NCBI GenBank assembly: GCA_036172665.1
Contig: CM069875.1
Location: 13,658,001 to 13,722,000, forward strand
Direction: 5' to 3'
DNA: 64,000 bases
DNA from: Prosopocoilus inquinatus
Lineage: Eukaryota; Arthropoda; Insecta; Coleoptera; Lucanidae
Made by a program: the position numbers and the translations under genes. The notes below the pieces were generated by a model, which searched no databases, had not been told where the DNA came from, and worked only from the letters and a program-made list of their open reading frames with translations. How positions within the stretch are numbered: position 1 is the stretch's first letter; each line of letters opens with the position of its first letter. Below are positions 23,501 through 33,161 of the stretch, piece by piece.

Positions 23501-23749
23501 GATTTCCCATCCTGAACTGCCAACAATTGTGCGAGACGCACCTGAATCAAGGAGGCCAAGAAATGGGATGCCTAAGATGGATACAGACAGATATGGGCGT
23601 TCGTCATCTTTTGCATGAGCTAGGACAAAGTCTAAAACAGGTTGTACAGTCAGAGATTCGATCGGATTTGTTACTTTAAAGCAACGCACTAGCCGGTCAT
23701 CTAACGCGTTGTTCGGGAGTTTTTTGGACTCTTCGAGCACACGGGGCAC
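20561..23749 (-). CDS. pol: Pol polyprotein: protease-RT-RNase H-integrase
   Basis: 1062-codon uninterrupted frame, overlapping gag by 49 nt in the -1 frame, so Pol is probably made by -1 ribosomal frameshifting; the Met at 23749 is simply the first in the frame. Domains in order: aspartic protease with D-S-G-A at residues 68-71; RT with V-D-Y-R-K-L-N, D-I-K-S-A-Y-W-Q and active site Y370-L-D-D; RNase H with T-D-A-S, E-K-E-L and T-D-H-H-S-L; integrase with an H-H-C-C zinc domain (G-H-L-G..., C-x2-C), catalytic D of I-S-I-D-L-V-G-P (~779), D of I-I-S-D-N-G (~838) and E of N-P-V-E-R-V-N-R (~873); then a G-P-F module and no chromodomain. All catalytic residues are present. Ty3/gypsy by domain order; the clade is not fixed. 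Confidence 0.95.
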   Translation of the reverse strand: MPRVLEESKKLPNNALDDRLVRCFKVTNPIESLTVQPVLDFVLAHAKDDERPYLSVSILGIPFLGLLDSGASRTIVGSSGWEILQTLNLPFTKHVTSCTVANGQPCSSPGNVTTPIQLRDRVKVIDVLVVPELPHSLILGADFWKLMGIVPDLRSGEWSFGKEFIDSVEHVTSWGHLTNDQQTQLNERTEQLFADSRNRELGCTQLVEHVIRTDSPPIKQRYYPISPARQAIVDTELDDMIKRGIVEKSKSAWSSPILLVPKKDGSFRFCVDYRKLNQVTTKDAYPLPYVSNTLDKLKDAKYLSSLDIKSAYWQIPVAEESRQYTAFTVPNRGLYQFRRMPFGLHNSPATWQRFIDCVIGADLEPHVFVYLDDIIIVTQTFDKHLEVLSEVHKRLTKAGLTLNEEKCNFCLSELKYLGYVVDRHGLHVDPEKVQSILKMPKPTTVKEVRRLIGTASWYRRFIPGFSTIIAPLTNLLKKNSKHRWDETCDEAWEKIREHLVSAPVLSCPDFTKEFTMQTDASDYGLGAVLTQEQDEGEKVICYLSRSLTRTERNFSTTEKELLAMLWAIEKLRPYVEGSHFKVITDHHSLLWLNKLQNPSGRLCRWAVRLQQYNFSVIHRKGKDHVVPDMLSRTVPVIDSIDFDNVQDSWYWNFLKKIRLTPEKFPSFRVEGNVIYKLVRNTYYRLAKDEPHWKTVVPKDSRSKILQESHDSPTSGHLGIYKTYNRIAQNYYWPKMHADVAKYVHRCQTCIRTKPEQRAPAGMMGGHSKITRPWEVISIDLVGPLPRFSRGYQYILVATDCFSKFTLCFPLRKATAPKIVQHIEENIFLVFGVPRAIISDNGVQFKSKEYQKLLTSYHVRPAYTSYYHPKANPVERVNRVIKSMLTAYVAEDHRKWDLFLPKVACALRTARHEVTGVTPYFLNFGREMCLKGSLTPDSTPDKNVSLEVVPQDPKDLQSRTGKFAVLYKDVQGRLQKAYEKAKGRYDLRRRKVEYHPEQRVWRKNFVLSDASKHFAAKLADKFVGPFLINRRVSSDTYELKDFDDNILPGTWNSEHLKPDPPDE

Positions 23750-25110
23750 GTCTTAGTGGTGACATTGGGACGTCCACATTGATAACAATGCCTACGTAAG
23801 GGTTCAGAGCAATCACGGGATAGGTGGCCTGTCTTTTGACAATTCCAGCACTTAAACGTTTTGGTAGGTTTAGGAGGATCTACCTTACACTCACTTACGG
23901 TTGGTGCGCAGGCTTGTACATAGGCTAGGTCAGGCTCTAGAGTATTGTTCTTACGAGGTGGAGGCATGTATGCCTCTACGGCGGACTTACGAACCTCTAA
24001 TTGTCTACCTATCTTCAATAACTGGGTGACAGAAGTAACCTCGACTAGTCCTAACTGACGCTGATAAAAAGGGGCAATGTTATTCAGAAGAATTTTTATG
24101 CGAACGTTTTCCGCGACAGGGATGCTCAAACGATCGAATAAATTGAGCATGACAGAAATATAAATTCCCATTGATTCATCGGGACCCTGGGTGCGTTTCT
24201 TTATTTCTTCAAATAACTTGTCGTAATTATGGGGTTGGAACTCGTCACGAAGACCTTGCACGAGTTCGGACCAATTATTGCAAAATTTCCGATTTGCCCG
24301 AAACCAGATTAAAGCTTTATCGCGAAATAAATCGGACGCTGAAGCGAACAGAGTTGCTTCCGAAACGTTTCTCGAAATTTGGAGTTCACTAACGCATTCC
24401 AAAAAGGCGCTAAGGGAGAGAATCTTATTATTCCCATTATAAGTTAAACCCCATTTAGAAACAGGAACCGATTTAATTTCGATCGCGGTTACAGGGTGTG
24501 TCGTAACCTTGGGCGCAAGAAGAACAGCTTTAGGCGGGGACGTCGTAATTTTTGGCGACGAAGTCGCACTAGGAGTTACAACAACATTCGGATTGACACA
24601 AATCATGGATGATTGATCATTTCGGAAATGATCCGCAACAGCCGTTAAATCAAGTAAGGGAGACGCATGAGTCCTAACAACTTCAGTTTCTTTAGGACTG
24701 AAATTTAACGTCGTCTGTTCAAAGTCAAACGCGAGTTCATTTAACGTCTGTAAAATGCACTTACGTTGTTGTACTTCGTCGTTTGTCAAAGGCTGAGAAC
24801 GCTGTGCGCGTCCGATGGTGTGAGCCAATTTGGCTGAAATTTTGTTTACAATGCAAACAGCGGTCGAGCCAGGGACAGACTCAATTAAACAGCGAATTTC
24901 GCTAATCTTTTCCTGAAGGGCAGTCACGTCTTCGTCAAATAATACGTCATATTTGGGTAAGGGTAAGCGCAAATCTTTTTCCAAACGCAATTGTCGTCTG
25001 AGGTACGCTCGTTTTTGCGCAACAGTACCGTCACATTGTACACCTCTCGCTAAGAGTTCATAGTTAATCTCTTCCGCATTAAGGCGATCGGGTAACAATT
25101 TAAAATCCAT
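23701..25110 (-). CDS. gag: Gag with CCHC zinc knuckle
   Basis: Forms the virus-like particle and packages RNA. I chose the ATG at 25110-25108 (M-D-F-K-L-L-P-D): the frame is open back to 25218 but that part lies in the primer-binding site. This gives 469 residues. The N-terminal third is helical, the middle holds the capsid-like part with W-F-R-A-N-R near the centre, and the C-terminus has a nucleocapsid knuckle C-W-N-C-Q-K-T-G-H-L-S-R-D-C (C-x2-C-x4-H-x4-C). A second cysteine cluster follows (C-Y-Q-C ... C-P-V-C) that lacks the normal His spacing. The leader from LTR to ATG is only ~110 nt. The stop lies 49 nt into the pol frame. Confidence 0.93.
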   Translation of the reverse strand: MDFKLLPDRLNAEEINYELLARGVQCDGTVAQKRAYLRRQLRLEKDLRLPLPKYDVLFDEDVTALQEKISEIRCLIESVPGSTAVCIVNKISAKLAHTIGRAQRSQPLTNDEVQQRKCILQTLNELAFDFEQTTLNFSPKETEVVRTHASPLLDLTAVADHFRNDQSSMICVNPNVVVTPSATSSPKITTSPPKAVLLAPKVTTHPVTAIEIKSVPVSKWGLTYNGNNKILSLSAFLECVSELQISRNVSEATLFASASDLFRDKALIWFRANRKFCNNWSELVQGLRDEFQPHNYDKLFEEIKKRTQGPDESMGIYISVMLNLFDRLSIPVAENVRIKILLNNIAPFYQRQLGLVEVTSVTQLLKIGRQLEVRKSAVEAYMPPPRKNNTLEPDLAYVQACAPTVSECKVDPPKPTKTFKCWNCQKTGHLSRDCSEPLRRHCYQCGRPNVTTKTCPVCSKSPKNSRTTR

Positions 25111-25197
25111 GTCAAGGCGCAAAATTCCGCAATAAAACAAACAATTCTGTCTAACTTGGACGTAATTTTTCGGAAAACAAAACGCAAAACAAATTGA

Positions 25198-25217
25198 GGC
25201 CCCACAATTGGGCGCCA
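25198..25217 (-). other. primer-binding site, tRNA-Lys type
   Basis: Five bases inside the 5' LTR the element strand reads TGGCGCCCAATTGTGGGGCC. The insect tRNA-Lys(CTT) 3' end would call for TGGCGCCCAACGTGGGG, so only two positions differ. Confidence 0.8.
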
Positions 25218-25222
25218 AATCT

Positions 25223-26721
25223 TGCTACCTTACCTTTCCAGGAAGATAATCAGATGTTGCATCGTGACGTCAGTTTCGACGCATCCGGCAGCTAACAGTC
25301 GTGACAGGCGTGGGAGTAATCTCAAACCAACAACAACGACCCAAACAAAAAAAAAACTAACAAAAAGGCGCCACTCAATTTAATTTACTTTCCGCGGGAA
25401 ATTAAGAAAAACGCGGTACGTCCTTGTTAAACAAATTGTTTTATTTACACAAAAAAAGAAAAACAGAACAGTGAAAAATTAAACAGTTTACAAAATAAAC
25501 CACGCAGTACACAAAACAACAAAAAGAAATAAATGCGACACAACAAAATTTAAGTGTTCATTAAAAAAAAAAACAAATTAAGTAATTACGCAACAAACTT
25601 ACGTTGCAAACAGGAAAAGAAAAAGGATTGATTCAAATCCCTCGTAAGGGGTCCTCTACTCGTAAGGGTGACGGTCGAGGTAAAACAAGCGTTCGTTGTT
25701 CGCAACAATAATCAATTAAAAAAAGAAATAAAAAGGTCCGACCTTGTCCGTTGGTCAGTTAGGCGGTCCCAAATTTTCCTCGGGCCGCAACACGTCAGCC
25801 ACGGAGAGGGCAAATTGACGAGTCTCGGGTCGAGTCCGTCGGCGGAAGGTAATTTCTACACTTCTCGCAGAAATTTCGATATCCCAAACGCAAAAAAGGG
25901 GGGGGGGGAAGAAAAAGTCTGAAGAAAGAAACAAATATGCCCCCCATTACACACGAATCAAACAATTTCCCACACTTATTAACTCACCTGCCCTAACAAG
26001 CAGGCTTTCTGAGGAAAACGCAAAACAAGCGTTTATTGCTGCAGCAATCGCACAGGATCCGGTCAAAGCCGAAGGGGAATTTGTCCACGCAGAGGACGAA
26101 TTCACGCACAACACCGAGTGAAAATCACTCACCCAACACACAAATTACTTGCGATCACTGCGGGAATTAATTTGGGAATGAATCCAGAACTTGGTTCGTG
26201 GTAACGAGTTAAAACGGGGAGAACGGGGGAGAACATTCCAAAATCATACCAATGAACCAATCCCAATAAGTGTCTGACTAAGCCTCAGCCAATCAATTCG
26301 AATGTCATAGTTCGTTTCACACGGCGGTAGAGATTGCGACATAGAATGAAATCGAAATTATAACTGACTAAGCAAGAAAAAAAAGGAACAAAAAAAAACG
26401 CGTCAAGCCGACGCCGCGTGAAAGCCCATAAAGCGAATTGAAAACAGCCTAACACTTTTCCCTGGGTAAAATAAACAAACGTATTTTCTCAAAGAACACG
26501 AAGTCGTAAAGCAAGCGCGGAGAATGTGTAATTAAGCGCAGCCCGAAACGAGCGGCGTTGTAAAAGAGATCTGCGTCGGCGATAAAAAAAAACACCGCAA
26601 ATGCGACGAAAGGTTGATTTCGCCAGCACGCCGGCGGCTAGCCTGAAAACACATCTATTTTTAACTCGCAATACAACATACAGGATGGCTCAAAACAACC
26701 GGGGAAATTTGCACGGTAACA
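25223..26721 (-). repeat. 5' LTR of young gypsy element
   Basis: Partner of 17059-18558; nearly identical (examples of differences: C/T near 25261, C/T near 25918, G/A near 26684). Drives element transcription toward lower coordinates. Confidence 0.95.
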
Positions 26722-26725
26722 AAGT

Positions 26726-27625
26726 ATAAAACATGATCTGAAAGAATGTTACTGCAGCAGGCCAAAAATGGGCATCATGGTTTTTGTTGCACAAATATTG
26801 AAGTATCATAAACAAGGTTGTGCAAGTCTGAGTTATTTTTAAAAAATTAAAATATCTTGGAAACGGTTAATTTTCGTTGTCACATGTTCCACAAAATATT
26901 TTTAGAATTTTATGAAGATTTCAAAAATTCATTAAAAAATGGGGTGTTCCATTTAAAATAAGAAAGTTGGCAGCAACTCATAAGCGGAAGTGTCCGAAAA
27001 TTGGAAATATTATATTTTGATAGATCATTATCGTTAACTTATAACTGCAAATATGAAACAGAAATTCAAAGAAGAAGTCCGTAAACTTTTAATGAATGTG
27101 TTGCCTGAATCTCCCGGTAAACACAGTTCAAAATATTAATCAAGATATTAGGGACAGTGATCAACTGATCGACGCGGTGTGGTCGAGTTGTCTCCCAAAG
27201 CAAGCAGGTAATTTTTTTCAATGTACGAGTTGTCTCCCGTGTGCTTGTGGTTGATTTTATGGCCTATTGCATATAATTATAATAATTCCAAATTAATAAT
27301 ACAAAGTAAGGTGTAAAAAATAATACGAATATTACATATAAACAATTTATTTAAAAAAATAAAAAATATAAACTAAGAAATAATACGAATGTCGCATATA
27401 AACAATATGTTAAAAAACAACATAAAATAAAACAAAATATGTACATATATAAGTAATTTATATAATATTGTAATATTTATCATTAAGTTTTAGAATTATT
27501 TTTTTTTTGATACCTTAAAGTAATGCGAAATTGCTTTAACAAAGTCAATATCTTTAAAGTCGACATTTTGTTGAAGTTCTTTAATTTTTTCATCCACATA
27601 ACTTTTCCTTTTTAACACACGGCAG
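26726..27625. other. AT-rich DNA with a dispersed repeat block
   Basis: No gene. 26940-27010 contains GTTCCATTTAAAATAAGAAA followed by CGGAAGT and TCCGAAAAT, a block repeated in tandem at 53525-53860. Two GAGTTGTCTCCC motifs sit 40 bp apart near 27190-27240. Confidence 0.45.
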
Positions 27626-28320
27626 TCAGATTTTTTTAACTTTGTCACAGCTCCTAATTTTTATGTAGTTGTCGATCTGAAACTGTAGTAGAACATTTAA
27701 AAATTGATTTATGTTTGGATGGGGTGTGTAAAAAGAAGAATTATATTTGGAATGAAATGATTCACACCCGTTCATTGTCCTTAATAGAGAAGACGAATGT
27801 TCAGCCCATATATGAGGAGGGAATTTAGAATTCTCATCAATATAATTTTCCACTAAATAATCACAAAATTTTGTTATTTTTTTACAGTCTGGCTTAAATG
27901 CACAAAGATCCAATGCGAAGCAATCACCAACATTTTGTGGGTGTAAGAAAGGTAAACCAAAAATGTAAGTTAGAAACTTTGTCTTTTCTGTTTCTTCTGC
28001 TTTTTTTTATTATATTCGTTCGATAGGCCTAATTCTTGAATCTTCCGATACCAACATTGTGAGAGATGAAAGCGACATCCTTTAATAGTAGCTTCTGGAA
28101 ATGCTTCTGCTATACTTTTATGAATACTTGCTTCGAAATCAGCAGTGATTATATTAGGAGATAAAGTGCAATTCAATTCTTGACATTCATCTTTAACAAA
28201 GTTAAACGTTTTTGTATAGGAAGAAACTAACTTATTTGGCAATAAACAAAATACAAGGGGAATATAATACCCGTTTTTCTGTCCATGTATGGTAAAAAGT
28301 TGTAAATAATATCTTGGACA
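27626..28320 (-). pseudogene. MULE-type transposase fragment
   Basis: Minus-strand frames 27970-28310 and 27626-27960 carry the signature of the MULE transposase domain: I-P-L-V-F-C-L-L-P-N-K, then I-I-T-A-D-F-E-A-S-I (catalytic Asp), A-F-P-E-A-T-I-K-G-C-R-F-H-L-S-Q-C (the C/H motif), and G-L-P-F-L-H-P-Q-N-V-G-D-C-F further on, ending around the N-G-C-E-S-F-H region. At least one frameshift near 27965 and loss of the N-terminal zinc finger leave a fragment. These enzymes cut and paste DNA with ~9-bp duplications; the element ends were not found. Confidence 0.75.
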
Positions 28321-29257
28321 GTAATTATCGCACTAATAGCTGCAGAATAAATATTGCAAGAGCAGAAACTATTCCTATTGTGAAAACGGAAGGTAAGAAT
28401 TGGAGTATGAGTACGATGGAAAATTTAAATAAATTAAATTGCCTGAACACACAATAATCTATGGGTTCAAAATAAGCGATTGAATAATTTCGCTGGCTCT
28501 CAATCGAACTATTTTATTAATTGTTTACATTCCAACACAAAACACGTTTTTATAAGGATAATATTGAACCTAAATTTCTGCGTCAGCTTAAACCAATAAA
28601 GACATAAAAAACTCTCGCCTAATGCAGACGATAATTTCGTCATTTCGTCGTAGTTTTAATAAAGATAAATTTATTTTTGCTATACAAATACAATAACTTT
28701 AGTAATCAATAAGGATAGGATTTGAATAAGTTCACGCCATCATTTCAGTAGCGCCGTAAAAATGCATCGAACAGGCACATTGTGTAATGGGACGGTGAAA
28801 ATAATTTACGGCGTTCTTACTATATGATGCAATATGGCGACACATTTCGGTGGTCGAGGTACAACTGGCCCACAGTTAGTGTATGAGAAGTTGCCTCACG
28901 CGATATCGGACGGATTCGTCATTTTTCGTATGGGTCTCAGTCTACGTCATTCGTCCAAGCTGAAGCTCCATTTAAAATCGTCATAATAGTTGCGTTGCTG
29001 TAGTAACGACACCGACTGTGCATACGCCGTCGATCGCGACTAATAAAAATCCCAACAGACTAGTCTGACTTCACGAGAGACCGTACGGACACCTTCACCA
29101 GCGCGACCAGGCATTCGGCTTTATGCATGTAAATTCAAGCGTATGAGACAACTTCTCAAGTATTAACTTTGCAACTGGCCAACTAATTACTCTGAAAATA
29201 TTTACACATTTAAACAAGAAGCGTTGATTGCATAACTAATTTTTTATTGCGGCAATA
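28321..29257. other. no gene seen
   Basis: No ORF. Contains an imperfect inverted pair, GAGAAGTTGCCTCA near 28890 and TGAGACAACTTCTC near 29142, plus an ordinary AT-rich background. Ends at the hAT target site. Confidence 0.35.
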
Positions 29258-29581
29258 TTGCTCTGTAGAGTTGTGCCGTTCACGAACGATTGAGTTGTTT
29301 CGAACGAATCTTTTGAGTAAAGATTCGTTCGTTTCGGTCGTTCGCGAACGAACGAATCTTTTCAAACGATTTGATTCAGATGAACGAAATGAACTAATCA
29401 CGCTACACCGTAGCTTCCAATTTTATTCGTGCATTTTCACCTCTTGTTTCCATGTATTTTAATAATGAAAATATATTATATGAGTTATCCTGCATACTTT
29501 TACATTTTTGAAGAAAGAATAAAATTATCAATAATACACAGTATATTAATTCAAAAAGATTGTGAGATATTTCAATAATAT

Positions 29582-30583
29582 TGTAAACAGGCGAAATTTC
29601 TAGCATGAATTATTTTCCTTCGAATATCATGTAGCGTATTAACTTTATTTTTTTTTTATTTCTGCATAAAGAAATTTGAGTACCAGAATCAAAATTTTAT
29701 TAAACTCCAAATGAGCATGCAGTCATAACATCCTTTCTAGATAACGGTTTATTTAGCTGACTGGCATGAGAAAATCCGCGTGATTGAGCGTGTGAAACGC
29801 GGGGGAGTTCTTAAAACAAACCTCCCGGCGAAAAGGAGGAGGAAGGTAATTACTGCTTAAGACAGTCGTCATTCGGTCCTAAATTAAGTCAGACGTGGTT
29901 TTGATCAAAATTGTGAATGTAAATGTAACTTCGGAAAATTAAGAGTTTTGGTGGGTGAAAAGTGAGGTGGTAGAAGCCCCCGAAAGGAGAGCGAGCCCCT
30001 GTCATCAACGTTCCGGAAAATAAAAGAAAGAGGATCTCTATTGCAGCGTCTCCCTGCTTAACAGGTAGGAAAATGATAGTTGTTCAGTGTTAATTCGTAC
30101 CATTTGGTTTGGAGGAAAATCCTCCTAGTTCCGACATTTTTTTCCCTTTATTCTTTAATTATGATTTGTCTTGTTTTTATTTGTAAATTTAAGGTGTCGA
30201 ATATATTCCTTTTTCATACCTTCAAGGGACTTTTATTTCATTTTGGTGTCGTAATCAATTAATCATTTCTTTTTTTAATTTTTTTATTAAAATTGTATAT
30301 AAAACTCGTACAGTTCTAGAGTCAAGAACTAACGCTTCCGACTTTAATGCCAAGGGAAAGAGAGCCCCATTAATTACGTGAGGGTAAAAATTTCAATTGC
30401 TTTAATTAATATTATTATATTCTTTATTTTGGGCCCGATGCCCCGTGAGCCATTAATGAATGCATCGGTGGTGGCAGCGCAATAATCATTCATAGAAATT
30501 TTCTTTAATTTTTTTTTGTATTAAAAATTTAATCCCTCATTTAATATAACTCGGCTCCTTTACCCAGAAAGGCCACGCCTACA
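29582..30583 (+). repeat. 5' LTR of macrodomain gypsy element
   Basis: Begins TGTAAACAGG and ends CGCCTACA. Contains an initiator-like GTACAGTTCTAGAGTCAAG region after a TATAAAACTCG box (near 30297), which may be the core promoter. Confidence 0.93.
30297..30304 (+). promoter_or_regulatory. TATA-like box in LTR
   Basis: TATATAAAACTCG at about 30295-30307, repeated in the 3' LTR near 41806-41818, is the best candidate core promoter for element RNA. Judged by motif only. Confidence 0.35.
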
Positions 30584-31674
30584 AAATGGTGCCAGCGGTG
30601 TGGGATTAATTATTTGCTTATAAAATGTTGGCAGCGCTGTGTGAAATTTCTGTTAATTAAAAGTAATTTGTATTTTTTTTTTGTTTTCCGTTCGAAATTC
30701 ATTCAAATAGACCTAGAATGAGTACGAGTATTTTGTGTATTTCTTTTCCAGGTAGTGTATTAAATAAACTACGGTAAAAACTAAATAAAGCCCTCATCAT
30801 AATAATTGTTTTGAGAAACCCCTATAGCGGAAGGCAAACGCGTAATCGCGGAGTGTAACGTGCGATCGTAGACGTACACAGTACGATTCAGACAGCGCCA
30901 TCTTGGTAGCTGCCTAACGTCGCGACGGCGACCGGAACGCACGGGAATTCGACCGACGCTCGTATGCAGCAGGCGTCGCATCTAAGGCGCGTACAAACCA
31001 AACGACGTATAATAGGAGTTAGATTAAAAGTAAATTAGAAATTCAAATTGTTTTTCGTTAATTTAAATATTTTTTTTTCTATACGCAAAGTATTTTCCAA
31101 TCATTTTTTTTTTCTTGCAAACATTTTTTTTTAAATTCACCTTAATAATTTTTTTAAAATTAATAACATAACTTGATTAATTCATAAAGTACAGTCTCCT
31201 TTATTTATTTATTTATTTATTTTTTTTAACTGTACGCCAACGCTATATAAATAAATCAAACCACAACGTTGTTTTATTATTTATTGCGAACCTTGAAGTT
31301 TTCGTGTTTTCTTGCGCGATTGAATTATTTTCGCTGACGGAAGATTGCCTTTTAGCCTTGTTTTTTTAAATTAATTAATTAATTTTTTTTTTCTCATTTA
31401 CTAAATGGGGTATTCATAAAGTCAATTAAATTCTTTTGTTGTTCTCTCTCATATAGTTTGTTTTCATTTTTTTTTTAGAATTACTTATAAAAAGTTAGTT
31501 TTCTTTTTGTTACTACTTTCATTTAAATTCACTTTCAATTAAAGGGCTAATTTAAACTAAACTTATAAAATAAACGTGAAATTAGTGAGTTTAGTGAAAT
31601 AATGGTTAAAGGTGAACCTGGAAAATCAGTTATTTTTATTTTATTATTTTTAACAAAGAGTGAGGTATTTAAAA
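30584..31674 (+). other. 1.1-kb untranslated leader
   Basis: T-rich with no ORF in element sense. It may hold packaging signals; a TTTTCCAGGTAGTG near 30745 looks splice-site-like. Confidence 0.5.
30587..30607 (+). other. primer-binding site, probably tRNA-Leu type
   Basis: TGGTGCCAGCGG-TGTGGGATT starts 3 nt after the LTR. It resembles the complement of a tRNA-Leu 3' end (TGGCAGCGGTGGGATT) with small insertions; the assignment is tentative. Confidence 0.5.
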
Positions 31675-33075
31675 ATGGCAGAAGTAGAATACGATTTTGT
31701 GGACGCAAATGATAATACTTTAGAAGCAAATATTCTCCCCGTGGATGATGTTAACAATGCAATAACACAACCACCCTCAATGAATATAGCAAGTTTGCGA
31801 ACGATTGGGCAAACCCTTGTTGGCCTCCCCGAATTTTCTGGAAAACCTGGTGAAAATATAAAAGAATTTTTCCTGAAATTACGTCAACGAGCGGACATAG
31901 ATGCGTGGACGGAGCAACAAACCCTAGCTGTCGCAAGATATCAGCTAAAAGGAGAAGCTTTCCAATACTTGGAATTGGAATCACATTTATTATCATCGAA
32001 TGTGACATACGCTGATTTTAAAGCTGCCTTGATAAAACGATACGAAAAGAAGGTTTTACCGGGTGAAGCTTATTTGAAACTCCAACGATGCACGCAAGCC
32101 GCTCGCGAAAGGGTTGAAGATTTTTCCATCAGAGTAAAGAGAGCAGGCAAGAAACTTCTAGAAGAAAACCTGGCCCTGGTGGAGTCAAATCAGCCAGCTC
32201 AACGAGACGCCGTGATAAAAAGACATCAGCGAGACCTGGCTGAACAATTCAAAAGAGGATTGGACCCGGAATTACTGAAGATGATCATCCTGGATCTGAA
32301 CCGGAATCCTCGTCGGTCGTTTGAAGAAGTGATCGAACTTGCCCAACAAGCAGAGACGAGTGGGAGAATGTTAAAACAGATGAACAGATTGAACAACCTC
32401 TACGTCACAAATCGGAACATGAACCTCTCGGAAGAAGATGATGAAGAAGAGTACGGTTACGAGGAGATTCGAAGCTCTCAAAGGAACTATCCACCTCAAT
32501 ACCACGAGAACACTCGTTGGGTCAAGAAACCAACCGGCTACTCAGAACATTGGAACAATAGATTTCCTACTGGGGAAAATTTCGCCGAAACACAAAACGA
32601 AAGACCCAGGAAAGTAACATTCGCAAGGGACTATGCTCAGGTCATGACGAGTAAAGATAGTTTCCCTCTAAATCATCAATCGGGTACTAAGTACCAGAAA
32701 GGATATCCAAGGGCGTACGGAGAAACTCCAACCCCGCAATATCCTAGAACTTATCCGAGGATAAACGAAGGAAATTCAGCCTCGCAGTATTCCAGAACAT
32801 ATCCAAGGAAATATGGGGAAAATCAAACACGGAACTTTCGTGAGAAAAGACCTGACGCTTACCCGAGGAACGACCAGCAACACCAAAGGAATTTTAGGAA
32901 ACAAGTGAAATGTTTCAGGTGTTCGAGGATGGGACATTATGCATCCGAATGTAAAGTATCGGTTAAACAACCGGGGATGTTAAGAGTAGGGAGCCAGACT
33001 AATAATACGAAGTCTTTAAACTACAGAGGTCCTTTGCAGAACCCCGAGGTCAAAGGACCTTACCGAAGAAATTAA
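31675..33075 (+). CDS. gag: Gag with CCHC zinc knuckle
   Basis: 466 residues from the ATG at 31675 (M-A-E-V-E-Y-D-F); the frame is open slightly upstream but without an ATG. Residues ~45-230 form a helical capsid-like region typical of Ty3/gypsy Gag (L-V-G-L-P-E-F-S-G-K ... F-K-A-A-L-I-K-R-Y). The C-terminal third is basic and has a loose Y-P-R-x-Y-G-E repeat, which would suit RNA binding. A single knuckle C-F-R-C-S-R-M-G-H-Y-A-S-E-C lies near residue 412. It ends at TAA 33073-33075. Pol follows in the -1 frame and is open across the gag end, so -1 frameshifting is the likely route to Gag-Pol. Confidence 0.93.
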   Translation: MAEVEYDFVDANDNTLEANILPVDDVNNAITQPPSMNIASLRTIGQTLVGLPEFSGKPGENIKEFFLKLRQRADIDAWTEQQTLAVARYQLKGEAFQYLELESHLLSSNVTYADFKAALIKRYEKKVLPGEAYLKLQRCTQAARERVEDFSIRVKRAGKKLLEENLALVESNQPAQRDAVIKRHQRDLAEQFKRGLDPELLKMIILDLNRNPRRSFEEVIELAQQAETSGRMLKQMNRLNNLYVTNRNMNLSEEDDEEEYGYEEIRSSQRNYPPQYHENTRWVKKPTGYSEHWNNRFPTGENFAETQNERPRKVTFARDYAQVMTSKDSFPLNHQSGTKYQKGYPRAYGETPTPQYPRTYPRINEGNSASQYSRTYPRKYGENQTRNFREKRPDAYPRNDQQHQRNFRKQVKCFRCSRMGHYASECKVSVKQPGMLRVGSQTNNTKSLNYRGPLQNPEVKGPYRRN

Positions 33076-33161
33076 AAATTACGCTCCCACACGCATATAC
33101 GGTCGAAGAGGAAGGAAATAAATGTATCATCCTACCGAAAGTATTTGGTCACACAGCTACA

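Larger units (their letters stand above)
17059..26721 (-). mobile_element. young Ty3/gypsy element, gag and pol intact
   Basis: 9.66-kb element on the minus strand. LTRs 17059-18558 and 25223-26721 (about 1500 bp each) differ by only about three substitutions and homopolymer lengths by eye. The 4-bp duplication AAGT flanks it (17055-17058 and 26722-26725). LTR ends are TG...CA. A tRNA-Lys type primer site follows the 5' LTR. Gag and pol frames are uninterrupted, and a 2-kb non-coding region separates pol from the 3' LTR. It looks recently inserted and possibly still competent. Confidence 0.95.

Noticed and set aside
28841..29180. Possible terminal inverted repeats of the MULE fragment (GAGAAGTTGCCTCA type)
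   Set aside because: Both members lie on the same side of the transposase fragment, so they cannot be its two ends.
30080..30262. 60-codon hydrophobic ORF repeated at 41585
   Set aside because: LTR sequence, T-rich, no ATG-supported coding evidence.
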